Assembly: GCA_023421245.1 (NCBI GenBank)
Contig: JAEZTV010000027.1
Coordinates: forward strand, 62,001 to 126,000
Reading direction: 5' to 3'
DNA: 64,000 bases
From: Bacillota bacterium
GTDB taxonomy: Bacteria > Bacillota > Clostridia > Oscillospirales > Ruminococcaceae
Below are positions 1-7,805 of this stretch, one piece after another. The translations under genes were made by a program, and so were the position numbers. Numbering within the stretch: position 1 is the stretch's first letter; each line of letters starts with the position of its first letter. The notes under the pieces are model-generated. The model saw only the letters and a list, made by a program, of their open reading frames with translations. It was not told the DNA's origin and made no database searches.

Positions 1-458
1 CGCATCGTGTTGATCTTTTCCGCTACGGTTGCGGCGTAATCGCACAGCTTTTGCAGGGATTGCTTCTCTTCTTCGGTAATATCCTGCGAGGTCGAGAGCT
101 TGCGCGTTAGGCTCTGCGCATATTCTCCCGCCTGCGCGATGAATTTATTGGTGCCGTCGAGCCGAAACTCCGAAACCGGCAGCTGTGCAAGGGATGATTT
201 TGCGGCATCACAATCGCGCACAAGCTTTGAGGAAAGTTGTGTCAGCTGAGCGGGTGTGCCCGCATACAGGCTTTTGTTGAGCGTAGTGTTAATCTCGCTT
301 ACATCGGCGCTAAGGTCGGAGAGCGCGCGTTGATAGGTGTATTCCAGGTGTGTGCGGTAGCTGTTTGCCTGTGTATACCCCTTTACGATAAAGCCCCCCA
401 TAATAAGAAACAGTGCGGTGAGGTAGCTGACGGAACGAACCATAGAGCGTTTTCCCAT
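1..458 (-). CDS. ypeB: Germination protein YpeB, N-terminal part (cut by window edge)
   Basis: Reading the minus strand from the ATG at 458 gives an uninterrupted frame to the window edge (about 152 residues). It opens with a basic stretch and one membrane segment (LTALFLIMGGFIV), followed by a helical region containing YQRALSDLSADV, LAQLPVSEFRLDGTNKFIAQAGEYAQSL. This resembles the N-terminus of Bacillus YpeB, where YQRAFHDL and a QLPL...FL..IGDFSY stretch occupy the same places. YpeB is needed to place or stabilise the cortex-lytic enzyme SleB in the spore inner membrane. An AGGAAAGGA ribosome site lies about 10 bases upstream. The C-terminal PepSY-like part and any sleB neighbour are outside the window. 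Family call is by recalled similarity. Confidence 0.8.
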   Translation of the reverse strand, partial: MGKRSMVRSVSYLTALFLIMGGFIVKGYTQANSYRTHLEYTYQRALSDLSADVSEINTTLNKSLYAGTPAQLTQLSSKLVRDCDAAKSSLAQLPVSEFRLDGTNKFIAQAGEYAQSLTRKLSTSQDITEEEKQSLQKLCDYAATVAEKINTM

Positions 459-571
459 CTTCCGAACAAATCCTTTCCTGTGCAAAAGTTGTAGTTCATC
501 TGTGCCCACACGGTATATGGAAGTATTTTTCCCCCCCACCTGCGAAATATGTGGAAGCCCAAACAATTTGT

Positions 572-600
572 TTGTAATGACGGCAACGATAAGGTATAAT
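572..600 (+). promoter_or_regulatory. Predicted sigma-A promoter for the cysteine desulfurase operon
   Basis: TTGTAA (572-577), a 17-base spacer and a perfect TATAAT (595-600) lie 170 bases before the desulfurase start. The stretch 459-769 between the divergent ypeB and desulfurase genes holds no convincing ORF, so the transcript would have a leader of roughly 160 bases. I see no recognised riboswitch in it. Confidence 0.55.
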
Positions 601-769
601 CATAATAGATTTGCTGTGCCGTATCGTCGGAATTATATAAGCTTTTTTTGCAGTAATATTTGCGCATGACAAAGGAACTGTCCTGCAATCTCACTCACAA
701 AAAAATACGGTATCAGGGATGCAGTGACCGCCCCGCAGGGTATATGTGCACGTTTAGGAGAAGCCGTTT

Positions 770-1909
770 ATGGAAATCTATCTCGACAACAGCGCAACCA
801 CCGCTGTTTCACAGGAGGTTGCTCAGGTTGTTTTTGATGTAATGACAACGAAATACGGCAACCCGTCCTCGTTGCACGGAAAGGGGCTGGAGGCCGAGCT
901 TGTGATAAAAGGTGCACGCGAACACATTGCCAAGGGCCTGATGGTACCACCTGAGACGGTATTTTTTACCTCGGGCGGCACCGAGAGCAACAACATCGCA
1001 CTCTTTTCGGCTGCGGCAAAGGGGATGCGCAGCGTGCCAAAACCAAAGATTGTCTCAACCGCGTTTGAACACCCGTCGGTGCTCGAACCGCTGCGCAGGC
1101 TTGAGGAACAGGGCGCCGAGCTTGTGCTGCTGTGTCCGGACAAGCAGGGGCGTATTCATCCCGAGGCGATTGCCGGACAGGTGGATGGAAACACAGTGCT
1201 GGTATCGGCAATGGCAGTCAACAACGAGTTTGGCTCTATCCTTGATGTTATGGAGATTGCAAAGGCGGTCAAACGCAAAAACCCGGAGGTCATTGTGCAT
1301 TGCGACGCGGTGCAGGCGTTTTGCAAGCTGCCGCTGGGCTTTGGCCACAGCTATATTGACCTTGTATCGGTCAGCGGCCATAAGCTGCACGCACCCAAAG
1401 GAGTAGGCGCGCTCTACATCAACAAACGCTTAAAGCTTGCACCCCGTGTGTTTGGCGGCGGGCAGGAAAGCGGCATGCGCGCTGGAACCGAGCCCGCCTC
1501 GCTGATTGCGGGCTTTGGTGAGGCGGTACGCGTGGGGATGCAGCTGTATAGCGAAACCACACAGCATGTGCGCGCGCTAAACGCTCTGCTGCGCGAGGGT
1601 GCCGGCGCAATTTCAGAGGTTGTAATTAACTCTCCCCAAAATGCTCTGCCGCACATCCTTAACCTGTCGGTACCCGGGGTACCGTCCGAGGTAATGATGC
1701 GCTATTTGGAAGAGCGGGGTATCTATGTCTCGAGCGGTTCCGCATGCGGACGCGGCAAAAAGAGCTATGCGCTGCGCTCGGCGGAGCTGCCGCCCGATGT
1801 TGTCTCGAGTGCCATACGGGTAAGTATTGGAAGATACAACACACAGGGGGAAATCGAAACCTTTATACAGGCGCTTGCCGACGGCATCCGTACGCTCAAA
1901 CGCGGGTAA
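770..1909 (+). CDS. Cysteine desulfurase, NifS/IscS family
   Basis: A 379-residue class V aminotransferase-fold PLP enzyme that removes sulfur from L-cysteine and holds it as a persulfide for transfer. The start motif YLDNSATT, the PLP-binding lysine in SVSGHKLHAPKG (K205), the phosphate-binding TSGGTESNN (residues 68-75) and the catalytic cysteine in SSGSACGRG (C326) are all present. The ATG at 770 follows a GGAGAAG site. The gene is directly upstream of thiI. In Firmicutes this pairing marks a dedicated sulfur donor for ThiI (4-thiouridine in tRNA) rather than a general Fe-S cluster enzyme, and no iscU or iscA is visible here. The exact paralogue name cannot be fixed from sequence alone. 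Confidence 0.93.
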   Translation: MEIYLDNSATTAVSQEVAQVVFDVMTTKYGNPSSLHGKGLEAELVIKGAREHIAKGLMVPPETVFFTSGGTESNNIALFSAAAKGMRSVPKPKIVSTAFEHPSVLEPLRRLEEQGAELVLLCPDKQGRIHPEAIAGQVDGNTVLVSAMAVNNEFGSILDVMEIAKAVKRKNPEVIVHCDAVQAFCKLPLGFGHSYIDLVSVSGHKLHAPKGVGALYINKRLKLAPRVFGGGQESGMRAGTEPASLIAGFGEAVRVGMQLYSETTQHVRALNALLREGAGAISEVVINSPQNALPHILNLSVPGVPSEVMMRYLEERGIYVSSGSACGRGKKSYALRSAELPPDVVSSAIRVSIGRYNTQGEIETFIQALADGIRTLKRG

Positions 1910-1948
1910 GCGATATCGGTACAATACACAAGGAGTAGAGTGGAATAG

Positions 1949-3127
1949 ATGAACGAGGTTATATTGCTTAAATTCGGCGAGATTGTCCTCAAAGGGCTCA
2001 ACCGAGGCAATTTTGAAACGATATTGATAAAGAACATCAAGCGGCGGCTCGCGGGAATGGGTGAAATTGAGCTTTGGAAGGCGCAGTCAACCGTATATGT
2101 GCGCCTTCTTGATGAGTTTGCCGAGATTGCGGAGGCAGAGCAAAGGCTCTCTACGGTATTTGGCATCGCCGCGCTCTGCCGCGCAGGGGTAACACAAAAG
2201 GATATAGCGCAGATTAAGCAGGATTGTGTCGTGTACTTTGAAGAAAAACTGTCGGTATCGCGCACCTTTAAGGTAGAGGCAAAGCGATCGGACAAGACCT
2301 TTCCGCTGATCTCTCCCCAGATATGCGCCGAGGTGGGGGAGCGTATTCTGGAGTCATACCCGCATCTGCGGGTGGATGTCAACAATCCCGATGTGGTTAT
2401 TACCGTCGAGGTGCGCGAAACCGCTGCCTACCTTCATGCCAACCGCAAGCCGGGCGCGGGAGGTATTCCCGTGGGTGCCAGCGGGCGCGCCGCGTTATTG
2501 ATTTCGGGCGGCATTGACAGTCCCGTAGCGGGCTACATGATGAGCAAGCGCGGCCTTACCCTTACCGCCATCCATTTTGTAAGCCCGCCTTATACAGGGC
2601 AGCGCGCGCTGTTAAAGGTAGAGGCCCTGCTGCAAAAGATTGCGGCGTACTGTGGGCGTATTAATTTTATCGTGGTTCCCTTTACCGAGATACAAGAGAC
2701 CATCCGCCGGGAATGTCCGGAGGATTTGTTTACGATTCTTATGCGCCGATTGATGATGCGTATCAGCGAACGCATTGCAGTCGAGCATGACTGCGGTGCA
2801 CTGGTTACCGGCGAGAGTTTGGGACAGGTTGCAAGTCAAACTATTGCCGCCATTGCGTGTACCGACAGTGTGTGTACAATGCCGGTGTTTCGCCCGTTGA
2901 TTGGCATGGATAAAGAGGAGATTGTCAAGATTTCCCGCAAGATAGATACCTTCGAAACCTCAATTCTCCCGTACGAGGATTGCTGCACCGTATTTACCCC
3001 GCGCCATCCCCGTACCCGACCGCAGCTCGAAAGTGTGGAGCGCGCGGAACAGCGCGCAAAGACAGACTGGAAGGAACTCATCGACCGCGCCGTTGCAGGT
3101 GTGGAGTATAAAACAATAGACGCATAG
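1949..3127 (+). CDS. thiI: tRNA 4-thiouridine synthase ThiI
   Basis: A 392-residue protein with the ThiI order: an N-terminal ferredoxin-like region (KFGEIVLKGLNRGNFE), a THUMP domain (about 60-165) and a PP-loop adenylating domain with SGGIDSPVAGY (residues 186-196). It adenylates U8 of tRNA and inserts sulfur from the cysteine desulfurase, and in many bacteria it also supplies sulfur for thiamine. It ends soon after the catalytic domain and has no C-terminal rhodanese domain, as in Bacillus, so persulfide must come directly from the upstream desulfurase. An AAGGAG site precedes the ATG, which is 39 bases after the desulfurase stop. The two genes are probably one transcript. Confidence 0.95.
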   Translation: MNEVILLKFGEIVLKGLNRGNFETILIKNIKRRLAGMGEIELWKAQSTVYVRLLDEFAEIAEAEQRLSTVFGIAALCRAGVTQKDIAQIKQDCVVYFEEKLSVSRTFKVEAKRSDKTFPLISPQICAEVGERILESYPHLRVDVNNPDVVITVEVRETAAYLHANRKPGAGGIPVGASGRAALLISGGIDSPVAGYMMSKRGLTLTAIHFVSPPYTGQRALLKVEALLQKIAAYCGRINFIVVPFTEIQETIRRECPEDLFTILMRRLMMRISERIAVEHDCGALVTGESLGQVASQTIAAIACTDSVCTMPVFRPLIGMDKEEIVKISRKIDTFETSILPYEDCCTVFTPRHPRTRPQLESVERAEQRAKTDWKELIDRAVAGVEYKTIDA

Positions 3128-3210
3128 GTCTTCGGTTTTTGCCGCACGGGGGCGTCAATGCTGTCGTATGCTGCACCCTGTGCGCATAGTAGAACGAAGG
3201 AGGAGCGAGT

Positions 3211-6200
3211 GTGAAAGCAAGAATTCTGTTTATTGGCTCGGGTACACCGGATGATACCAGAGCCATTCATCTGCTGGTCAATGAGCTGCGGGCGTTCTCT
3301 ATCCAGGCAAGCAGCGCGGCTGTTTCGCTGGATAATCCCGACGTGTTTTTAGATGCTGTTGGGGATGCCATTGATAACTGCGATATTGTAATAACGGTGG
3401 GCGGCCAGAACGATCTTTCCCGCCAGCTTGCCAAAGAGTTATTGTGCGATGCGCTGGATATCGCGCTTTTGCCCCATAACCCCAGTGTTACCCGCCTGCG
3501 CGAGGTGTTTGAAGAGACGGGCAGAGGCTTTGTGGAGGAGGATATCCGCTTTGCGCTGGTACCGGAAGGGGCGCGGGTGTTCCCAAACTCCGTGGGCTTT
3601 GTTTCCGGCTTTTCGATGGAATCACAGGGGCAGGCGATTATTATGCTGCCCGACGATGCGGCGGAGTATATTGCTATGTTTACACAGTCGGTGTGCAGCT
3701 ATATCCGCAGCGGTACAGGCGGTGAGTATGCGTTTCGTACCCTGCGCTTGTTTGGTATAGACTACGGTAAGGTGCAGTTGCTGCTGGAGGATGCAGTACT
3801 TCCCGCGTCGGTTTCTGCTACACCGCTTGAGGAGGACGGCGAGCTTATTATCCGAATTCTTTCGGTTGCCCCCGGCCGGTCGCAGGCGCTGCAGCAAGCG
3901 GATGCGGCAGCGAAAATCCTATCTGCCGGTACGCTTGCGCACCACATCTACGGCGGCGACAATGAAACGCTCGCAGGCGTTGTGGTCAATAAGCTGCGCC
4001 TTGCAAAAAAGAAGATAGCAACTGCCGAATCATGCACCGGCGGGTTGATGAGTGAGAAGATTACCGAGGTCGCCGGATCATCCGCAGTGTTTGAGTTTGG
4101 CGTTTCGGTGTATGCCGATAAGATTAAACAAGACAAACTTGGCGTTTCGCCCAAGCTGATTTCGCGCTATACCTCGGTCAGTGAGGAGGTTGCCATCGCC
4201 ATGGCGGCGGGCGTGATGGATCAGGCACGCGCCGATATTGGCATTGGTATTACCGGTGTGGCAGGCCCGGCAACAGACGACAACCAAAAACCGGTAGGGT
4301 TGGTATTTGTTGCGATGTGTGACCGCAGCCATGTATGGATAAAACGCCTGATGTTTGACCCAGTTAAAAACAACCGTGATGCCATCCGTTCTAAAACGGT
4401 ACTCACTGCCTTTGATATGGTCAAGCGGTACCTCGATGCGCCAAACAGTGAAATTTCTGCAATGGCGCCGTTTTCCGTGCGCAGCAGCAAAAGCTACGAA
4501 AAAGCGGCGGAGCAGATTCGCGCGCAATATGATCAGTATAGCAAACCTGCGCAAAGCCATCTGCATTCCCCGCTTCTGCCGCCCGAGCTTGCGGTGCAGG
4601 AACTGCCCAAGAAAAAAAGTGCGGGCCGGCGGTTTGTAGAGTATATGTTCCCTGTAAAGGGCGATAGCGGTCAGCGCGTCTTTTTAAAGATACTGGCGCT
4701 TTTGTTCCTGGTGGTGTTTTTGGCATCTGCCGGGTATGTCGCCTATTATTTTGGCACCTCGTACCTCAACCAAAAGAAGGTAGATGAGTTAAACAGCCTT
4801 TATGGCACCGGTGCACTGCCCGAGGGGTATCCTGCGGACTACATAAGCGACTTTGCCGCATTGTACGCCGAAAACCCCGATGTGAAGGCGTTTATTGAGG
4901 TTGAGGGCACACAGCTTAAATATCCGGTGGTACAATCGTCGGATAACGATTTTTACCTGCGCCGCAATTTTATACGCGAAAACAACCGCCACGGTATTCC
5001 GTTTATTGATTATCGTGTAGATGTAAAAGACAGCACCAATATCGTGGTATACGGCCATAACATGAAGGACGGCCAGATGTTTGGCGAGCTGTTAAACTAT
5101 AGCGATGTGGCATACTATAAAGAACATCCGACCATCCGTTTTGATACCGTGTATGGTACGGGCGACTATAAGGTGATCTCGGCGTTCATCACCAACGCAA
5201 ACCCCGCACACGGCGAAATATTTGACTACACCTCGTTTATCGACCCTAAAACCGAGGATGAAGTTGAAGATTTTATTACACAGGTTAAGGCGCGCTCGGT
5301 GATTGATACCGGCGTGGATGTGCGTGTGGACGACACCTTCGTAACACTTTCCACTTGCACCTATGAGTTTGATGACGCGCGGTTTGTGGTAGTTGCGCGC
5401 AAGATACGCGACGGCGAAAACGATGTGGTAGAGGTGCTAAACGCAAAACGTAACGCACAGCCGCTCTACCCCGACATTTGGTACCAGCTGTATGGCGGTG
5501 AAAAGCCCGAGCTTATTGATAACAGCAGCGCGGGTGCCGAAAACGGTGAAACGCCGCCGCCGCTTGTAGCAGAACCGGACTATGCTTCCAGCAGCAATGT
5601 AAGCGCACAGCCCGAAAGCAGCAGTGCGCAATCCTCCCGGGGGCAGGAGAGTTCCTCCAAGAGTGAAAGCTCCTCCAAGGCATCCTCCTCAAGCTCTTTG
5701 ACATCGTCGCAGGTACAATCCTCATCGGCTGCTGTGTCCGAGCCTGCAAGCTCCGCAGAGGTATCAAGCGACGATGCTTCCTCACAGGAGGTATCTTCGC
5801 AAGTTTCCTCCTCAAAGGCAAGCAGCTCATCGCAAGCGAGCAGCGCGGCAAGCTCGGATGTGCTTGGTGTCGGAACAGGCGAGAAGCTGACGGTATATGC
5901 AGGCGGCCGCCTTGTAACAGATGATGCCTATACCATCGTCTGCAAGGTGGTGGCAAATGAGCTCAACGATACCATTCATGCCGAAGCGCTTAAGGCACAG
6001 GCCGTAGCCGCACACAGCTATCTTGTCAACTCCATCAACAGCGGTACAATTCCCTCGGTGGGCTTTAGAGACCCCTCCACCAAGATTAAGAACGCGGTAG
6101 CGGAAGTAATAGACGAGTTTGTATATGTAGGCAGTAAGGTTGCATACACCCCTTATTTTGCTATTGCGGCGGATCGAACCAACTCTTCAAAGGATGTTTG

Positions 6201-6648
6201 GGGCGGCTCGTATTCTCATCTTGTCAGTGTAGAAAGCGAGTACGACTATAAGGCAACCGGCTATATGCGCACGGTCACGCTCAGCGAATCGGTGGTGCGC
6301 AGTAAGGTGTCGGGTTACTTTGGCCGTGAACCGCAGGGTGACGCGGAGGATTGGTTTACGATTGAAAGCTACACCAGCGGCGACTACAACGACAAAATGT
6401 CGATTGGCGGCATCTCAACAACGGCAAGGGTTATACGCGAAAAGGTACTGGTTAACAGCGGCGCATTTTATCTGCGTTCTACCAAGTTTGACGTTACATA
6501 TAGCGGCGGCAGCTTTACCTTTACAACATACGGATATGGCCACGGCGTGGGTATGAGCCAGATGGGTGCGGACGGCTATGCCCGCTACGCCGGTTGGGAT
6601 TACAAGGATATCTTAGAGCACTACTACCGGGGCGCAACCGTAAAGTAA
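3211..6648 (+). CDS. CinA / class B sortase / SpoIID fusion protein
   Basis: One uninterrupted 1145-codon frame with a GTG start behind AAGGAGG. Residues 1-250 look like the CinA MoaB-like domain, and 255-410 are the CinA C-terminal amidase domain (ATAESCTGGL at 270-279, GITGVAGP), known in other bacteria for NMN or pyrazinamide deamidation. A single membrane span follows (about 487-510, ILALLFLVVFLASAGYVAYYF), then a class B sortase domain with H616 (VVYGHNMK), C716 (TLSTCTYEF) and R724. A Ser/Ala linker (about 780-885) leads to a SpoIID/LytB-type murein transglycosylase domain with the conserved glutamate E917 (VVANEL) and GYGHGVGMSQ (1108-1117). The topology is cytoplasm, one span, then outside. 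SpoIID domains strip peptide stems from murein during engulfment. What this fusion does is unknown. Confidence 0.85.
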   Translation: MKARILFIGSGTPDDTRAIHLLVNELRAFSIQASSAAVSLDNPDVFLDAVGDAIDNCDIVITVGGQNDLSRQLAKELLCDALDIALLPHNPSVTRLREVFEETGRGFVEEDIRFALVPEGARVFPNSVGFVSGFSMESQGQAIIMLPDDAAEYIAMFTQSVCSYIRSGTGGEYAFRTLRLFGIDYGKVQLLLEDAVLPASVSATPLEEDGELIIRILSVAPGRSQALQQADAAAKILSAGTLAHHIYGGDNETLAGVVVNKLRLAKKKIATAESCTGGLMSEKITEVAGSSAVFEFGVSVYADKIKQDKLGVSPKLISRYTSVSEEVAIAMAAGVMDQARADIGIGITGVAGPATDDNQKPVGLVFVAMCDRSHVWIKRLMFDPVKNNRDAIRSKTVLTAFDMVKRYLDAPNSEISAMAPFSVRSSKSYEKAAEQIRAQYDQYSKPAQSHLHSPLLPPELAVQELPKKKSAGRRFVEYMFPVKGDSGQRVFLKILALLFLVVFLASAGYVAYYFGTSYLNQKKVDELNSLYGTGALPEGYPADYISDFAALYAENPDVKAFIEVEGTQLKYPVVQSSDNDFYLRRNFIRENNRHGIPFIDYRVDVKDSTNIVVYGHNMKDGQMFGELLNYSDVAYYKEHPTIRFDTVYGTGDYKVISAFITNANPAHGEIFDYTSFIDPKTEDEVEDFITQVKARSVIDTGVDVRVDDTFVTLSTCTYEFDDARFVVVARKIRDGENDVVEVLNAKRNAQPLYPDIWYQLYGGEKPELIDNSSAGAENGETPPPLVAEPDYASSSNVSAQPESSSAQSSRGQESSSKSESSSKASSSSSLTSSQVQSSSAAVSEPASSAEVSSDDASSQEVSSQVSSSKASSSSQASSAASSDVLGVGTGEKLTVYAGGRLVTDDAYTIVCKVVANELNDTIHAEALKAQAVAAHSYLVNSINSGTIPSVGFRDPSTKIKNAVAEVIDEFVYVGSKVAYTPYFAIAADRTNSSKDVWGGSYSHLVSVESEYDYKATGYMRTVTLSESVVRSKVSGYFGREPQGDAEDWFTIESYTSGDYNDKMSIGGISTTARVIREKVLVNSGAFYLRSTKFDVTYSGGSFTFTTYGYGHGVGMSQMGADGYARYAGWDYKDILEHYYRGATVK

Positions 6649-6668
6649 AGCTTGGGAGGAAAATAGAG

Positions 6669-7586
6669 ATGCGTGCAATGAAGCTTAAGAATACCGGCCT
6701 GACAGCGCCTGTCATTGGCATCGGATGTATGCGGATGGGCGGCATTTCGAATGATGAAGCCAGCCGTGTTATTAGAACCTGTCTGGATGCGGGACTCAAT
6801 TTCTTTGACCACGCCGATGTTTATGGGGCAGGACGGTCAGAAGAGATTTTTCGCAGCGCGCTTGATGCGTCAAACATCCGGCGCGGGGATGTCATTTTAC
6901 AATCGAAATGCGGCATTCGCAAGGGTATGTACGACTTTTCAAAGGAGCATATTATACAAGCGGTTGAAGGCAGCTTAACAAGGCTTGGCACAGAGTATCT
7001 TGACATTCTTTTACTGCACCGTCCGGATGCCTTGGTTGAGCCGGAAGAGGTGGCGGAGGCATTTGATGCACTGTACTACTCCGGAAAGGTACGCTATTTT
7101 GGTGTATCCAACCACAATCCGCTGCAGATTGCCCTTTTGCAAAAGCATCTGTCGCAAAAGCTGGTTGTAAATCAGTTGCAGCTGAGCATTACAAACAGCG
7201 GCATGATACGCAGCGGCATCAACGTTAACATGGAGAATAATGGGGGAGTTGACCGAGACGGCAGTGTGCTGGATTTTTGCCGTCTGCACGATATCACCAT
7301 TCAACCGTGGTCACCGCTTCAATATGGATTTTTTGAAGGTGTATTTGTAGGCAGTGATAAATTTCCAAAACTAAACGAGGTGTTGGAGCGGGTTGCCTCA
7401 CGCTACAATATTACCGCTACGGCAGCAGCCATCACATGGCTATTGCGTCATCCTGCCGCAATGCAGCCGATTATCGGTTCGATGAATCCCGTGCGAATTA
7501 ACGAGATCGCACGCGCGGCGGAGGTTACCATAACGCGCAAAGAGTGGTATGATATCTACCTTGCGGCAGGTAACAGCCTGCCGTAA
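6669..7586 (+). CDS. Aldo/keto reductase, YdhF-like
   Basis: A 305-residue TIM-barrel NAD(P)H-dependent oxidoreductase. The catalytic tetrad can be placed: D47 and Y52 in FFDHADVYG, K80 in QSKCG and H117 in LLLHRPD. The cofactor-binding end is recognisable (IIGSMNPVRI). The ATG at 6669 is chosen because GGGAGGA ends 9 bases before it; a longer in-frame extension upstream has no ribosome site. The gene starts 20 bases after the CinA-sortase-SpoIID gene and ends at a strong terminator, so it closes the operon. The substrate cannot be predicted. Confidence 0.9.
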   Translation: MRAMKLKNTGLTAPVIGIGCMRMGGISNDEASRVIRTCLDAGLNFFDHADVYGAGRSEEIFRSALDASNIRRGDVILQSKCGIRKGMYDFSKEHIIQAVEGSLTRLGTEYLDILLLHRPDALVEPEEVAEAFDALYYSGKVRYFGVSNHNPLQIALLQKHLSQKLVVNQLQLSITNSGMIRSGINVNMENNGGVDRDGSVLDFCRLHDITIQPWSPLQYGFFEGVFVGSDKFPKLNEVLERVASRYNITATAAAITWLLRHPAAMQPIIGSMNPVRINEIARAAEVTITRKEWYDIYLAAGNSLP

Positions 7587-7614
7587 CCCACGTAAAAGCC
7601 TTGTTGCTATGTGC

Positions 7615-7662
7615 AACCTTTGCATGTGTATTTAAACACATGCAAAGGTTTCTTTTTATTTC
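7615..7662 (+). terminator. Rho-independent terminator after the aldo/keto reductase gene
   Basis: A perfect 15-bp stem (7615-7629 with 7636-7650) around a 6-base AT loop is followed by a T-rich run. It isolates the housekeeping operon from the collagen-like gene cluster. Confidence 0.9.
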
Positions 7663-7729
7663 TGCATTATTTTTAATCACAAAGCGAAGAGCATGCATTC
7701 TTTCACAAATCGACATAACCGGCCACTTT

Positions 7730-7757
7730 AACCGTTTGAACTTCCACCACATACAAT
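7730..7757 (+). promoter_or_regulatory. Candidate mother-cell (SigE/SigK-like) promoter of the collagen-like genes
   Basis: CATACAAT at 7750-7757 matches the recalled SigE -10 consensus (CATACANT) and is close to the SigK -10. AACC at 7730-7733 lies 16 bases upstream, as a SigK -35 could. The larger motif ACATACAATGGTATA (7749-7763) recurs with two changes before the glycosyltransferase genes at 48256. No good SigA promoter is seen in 7660-7800. Inference from motif resemblance only. Confidence 0.35.
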
Positions 7758-7805
7758 GGTATAGACAAAAATGTTGGTCAAGTCTGATAAAAAGGAGAAG
7801 TATGC

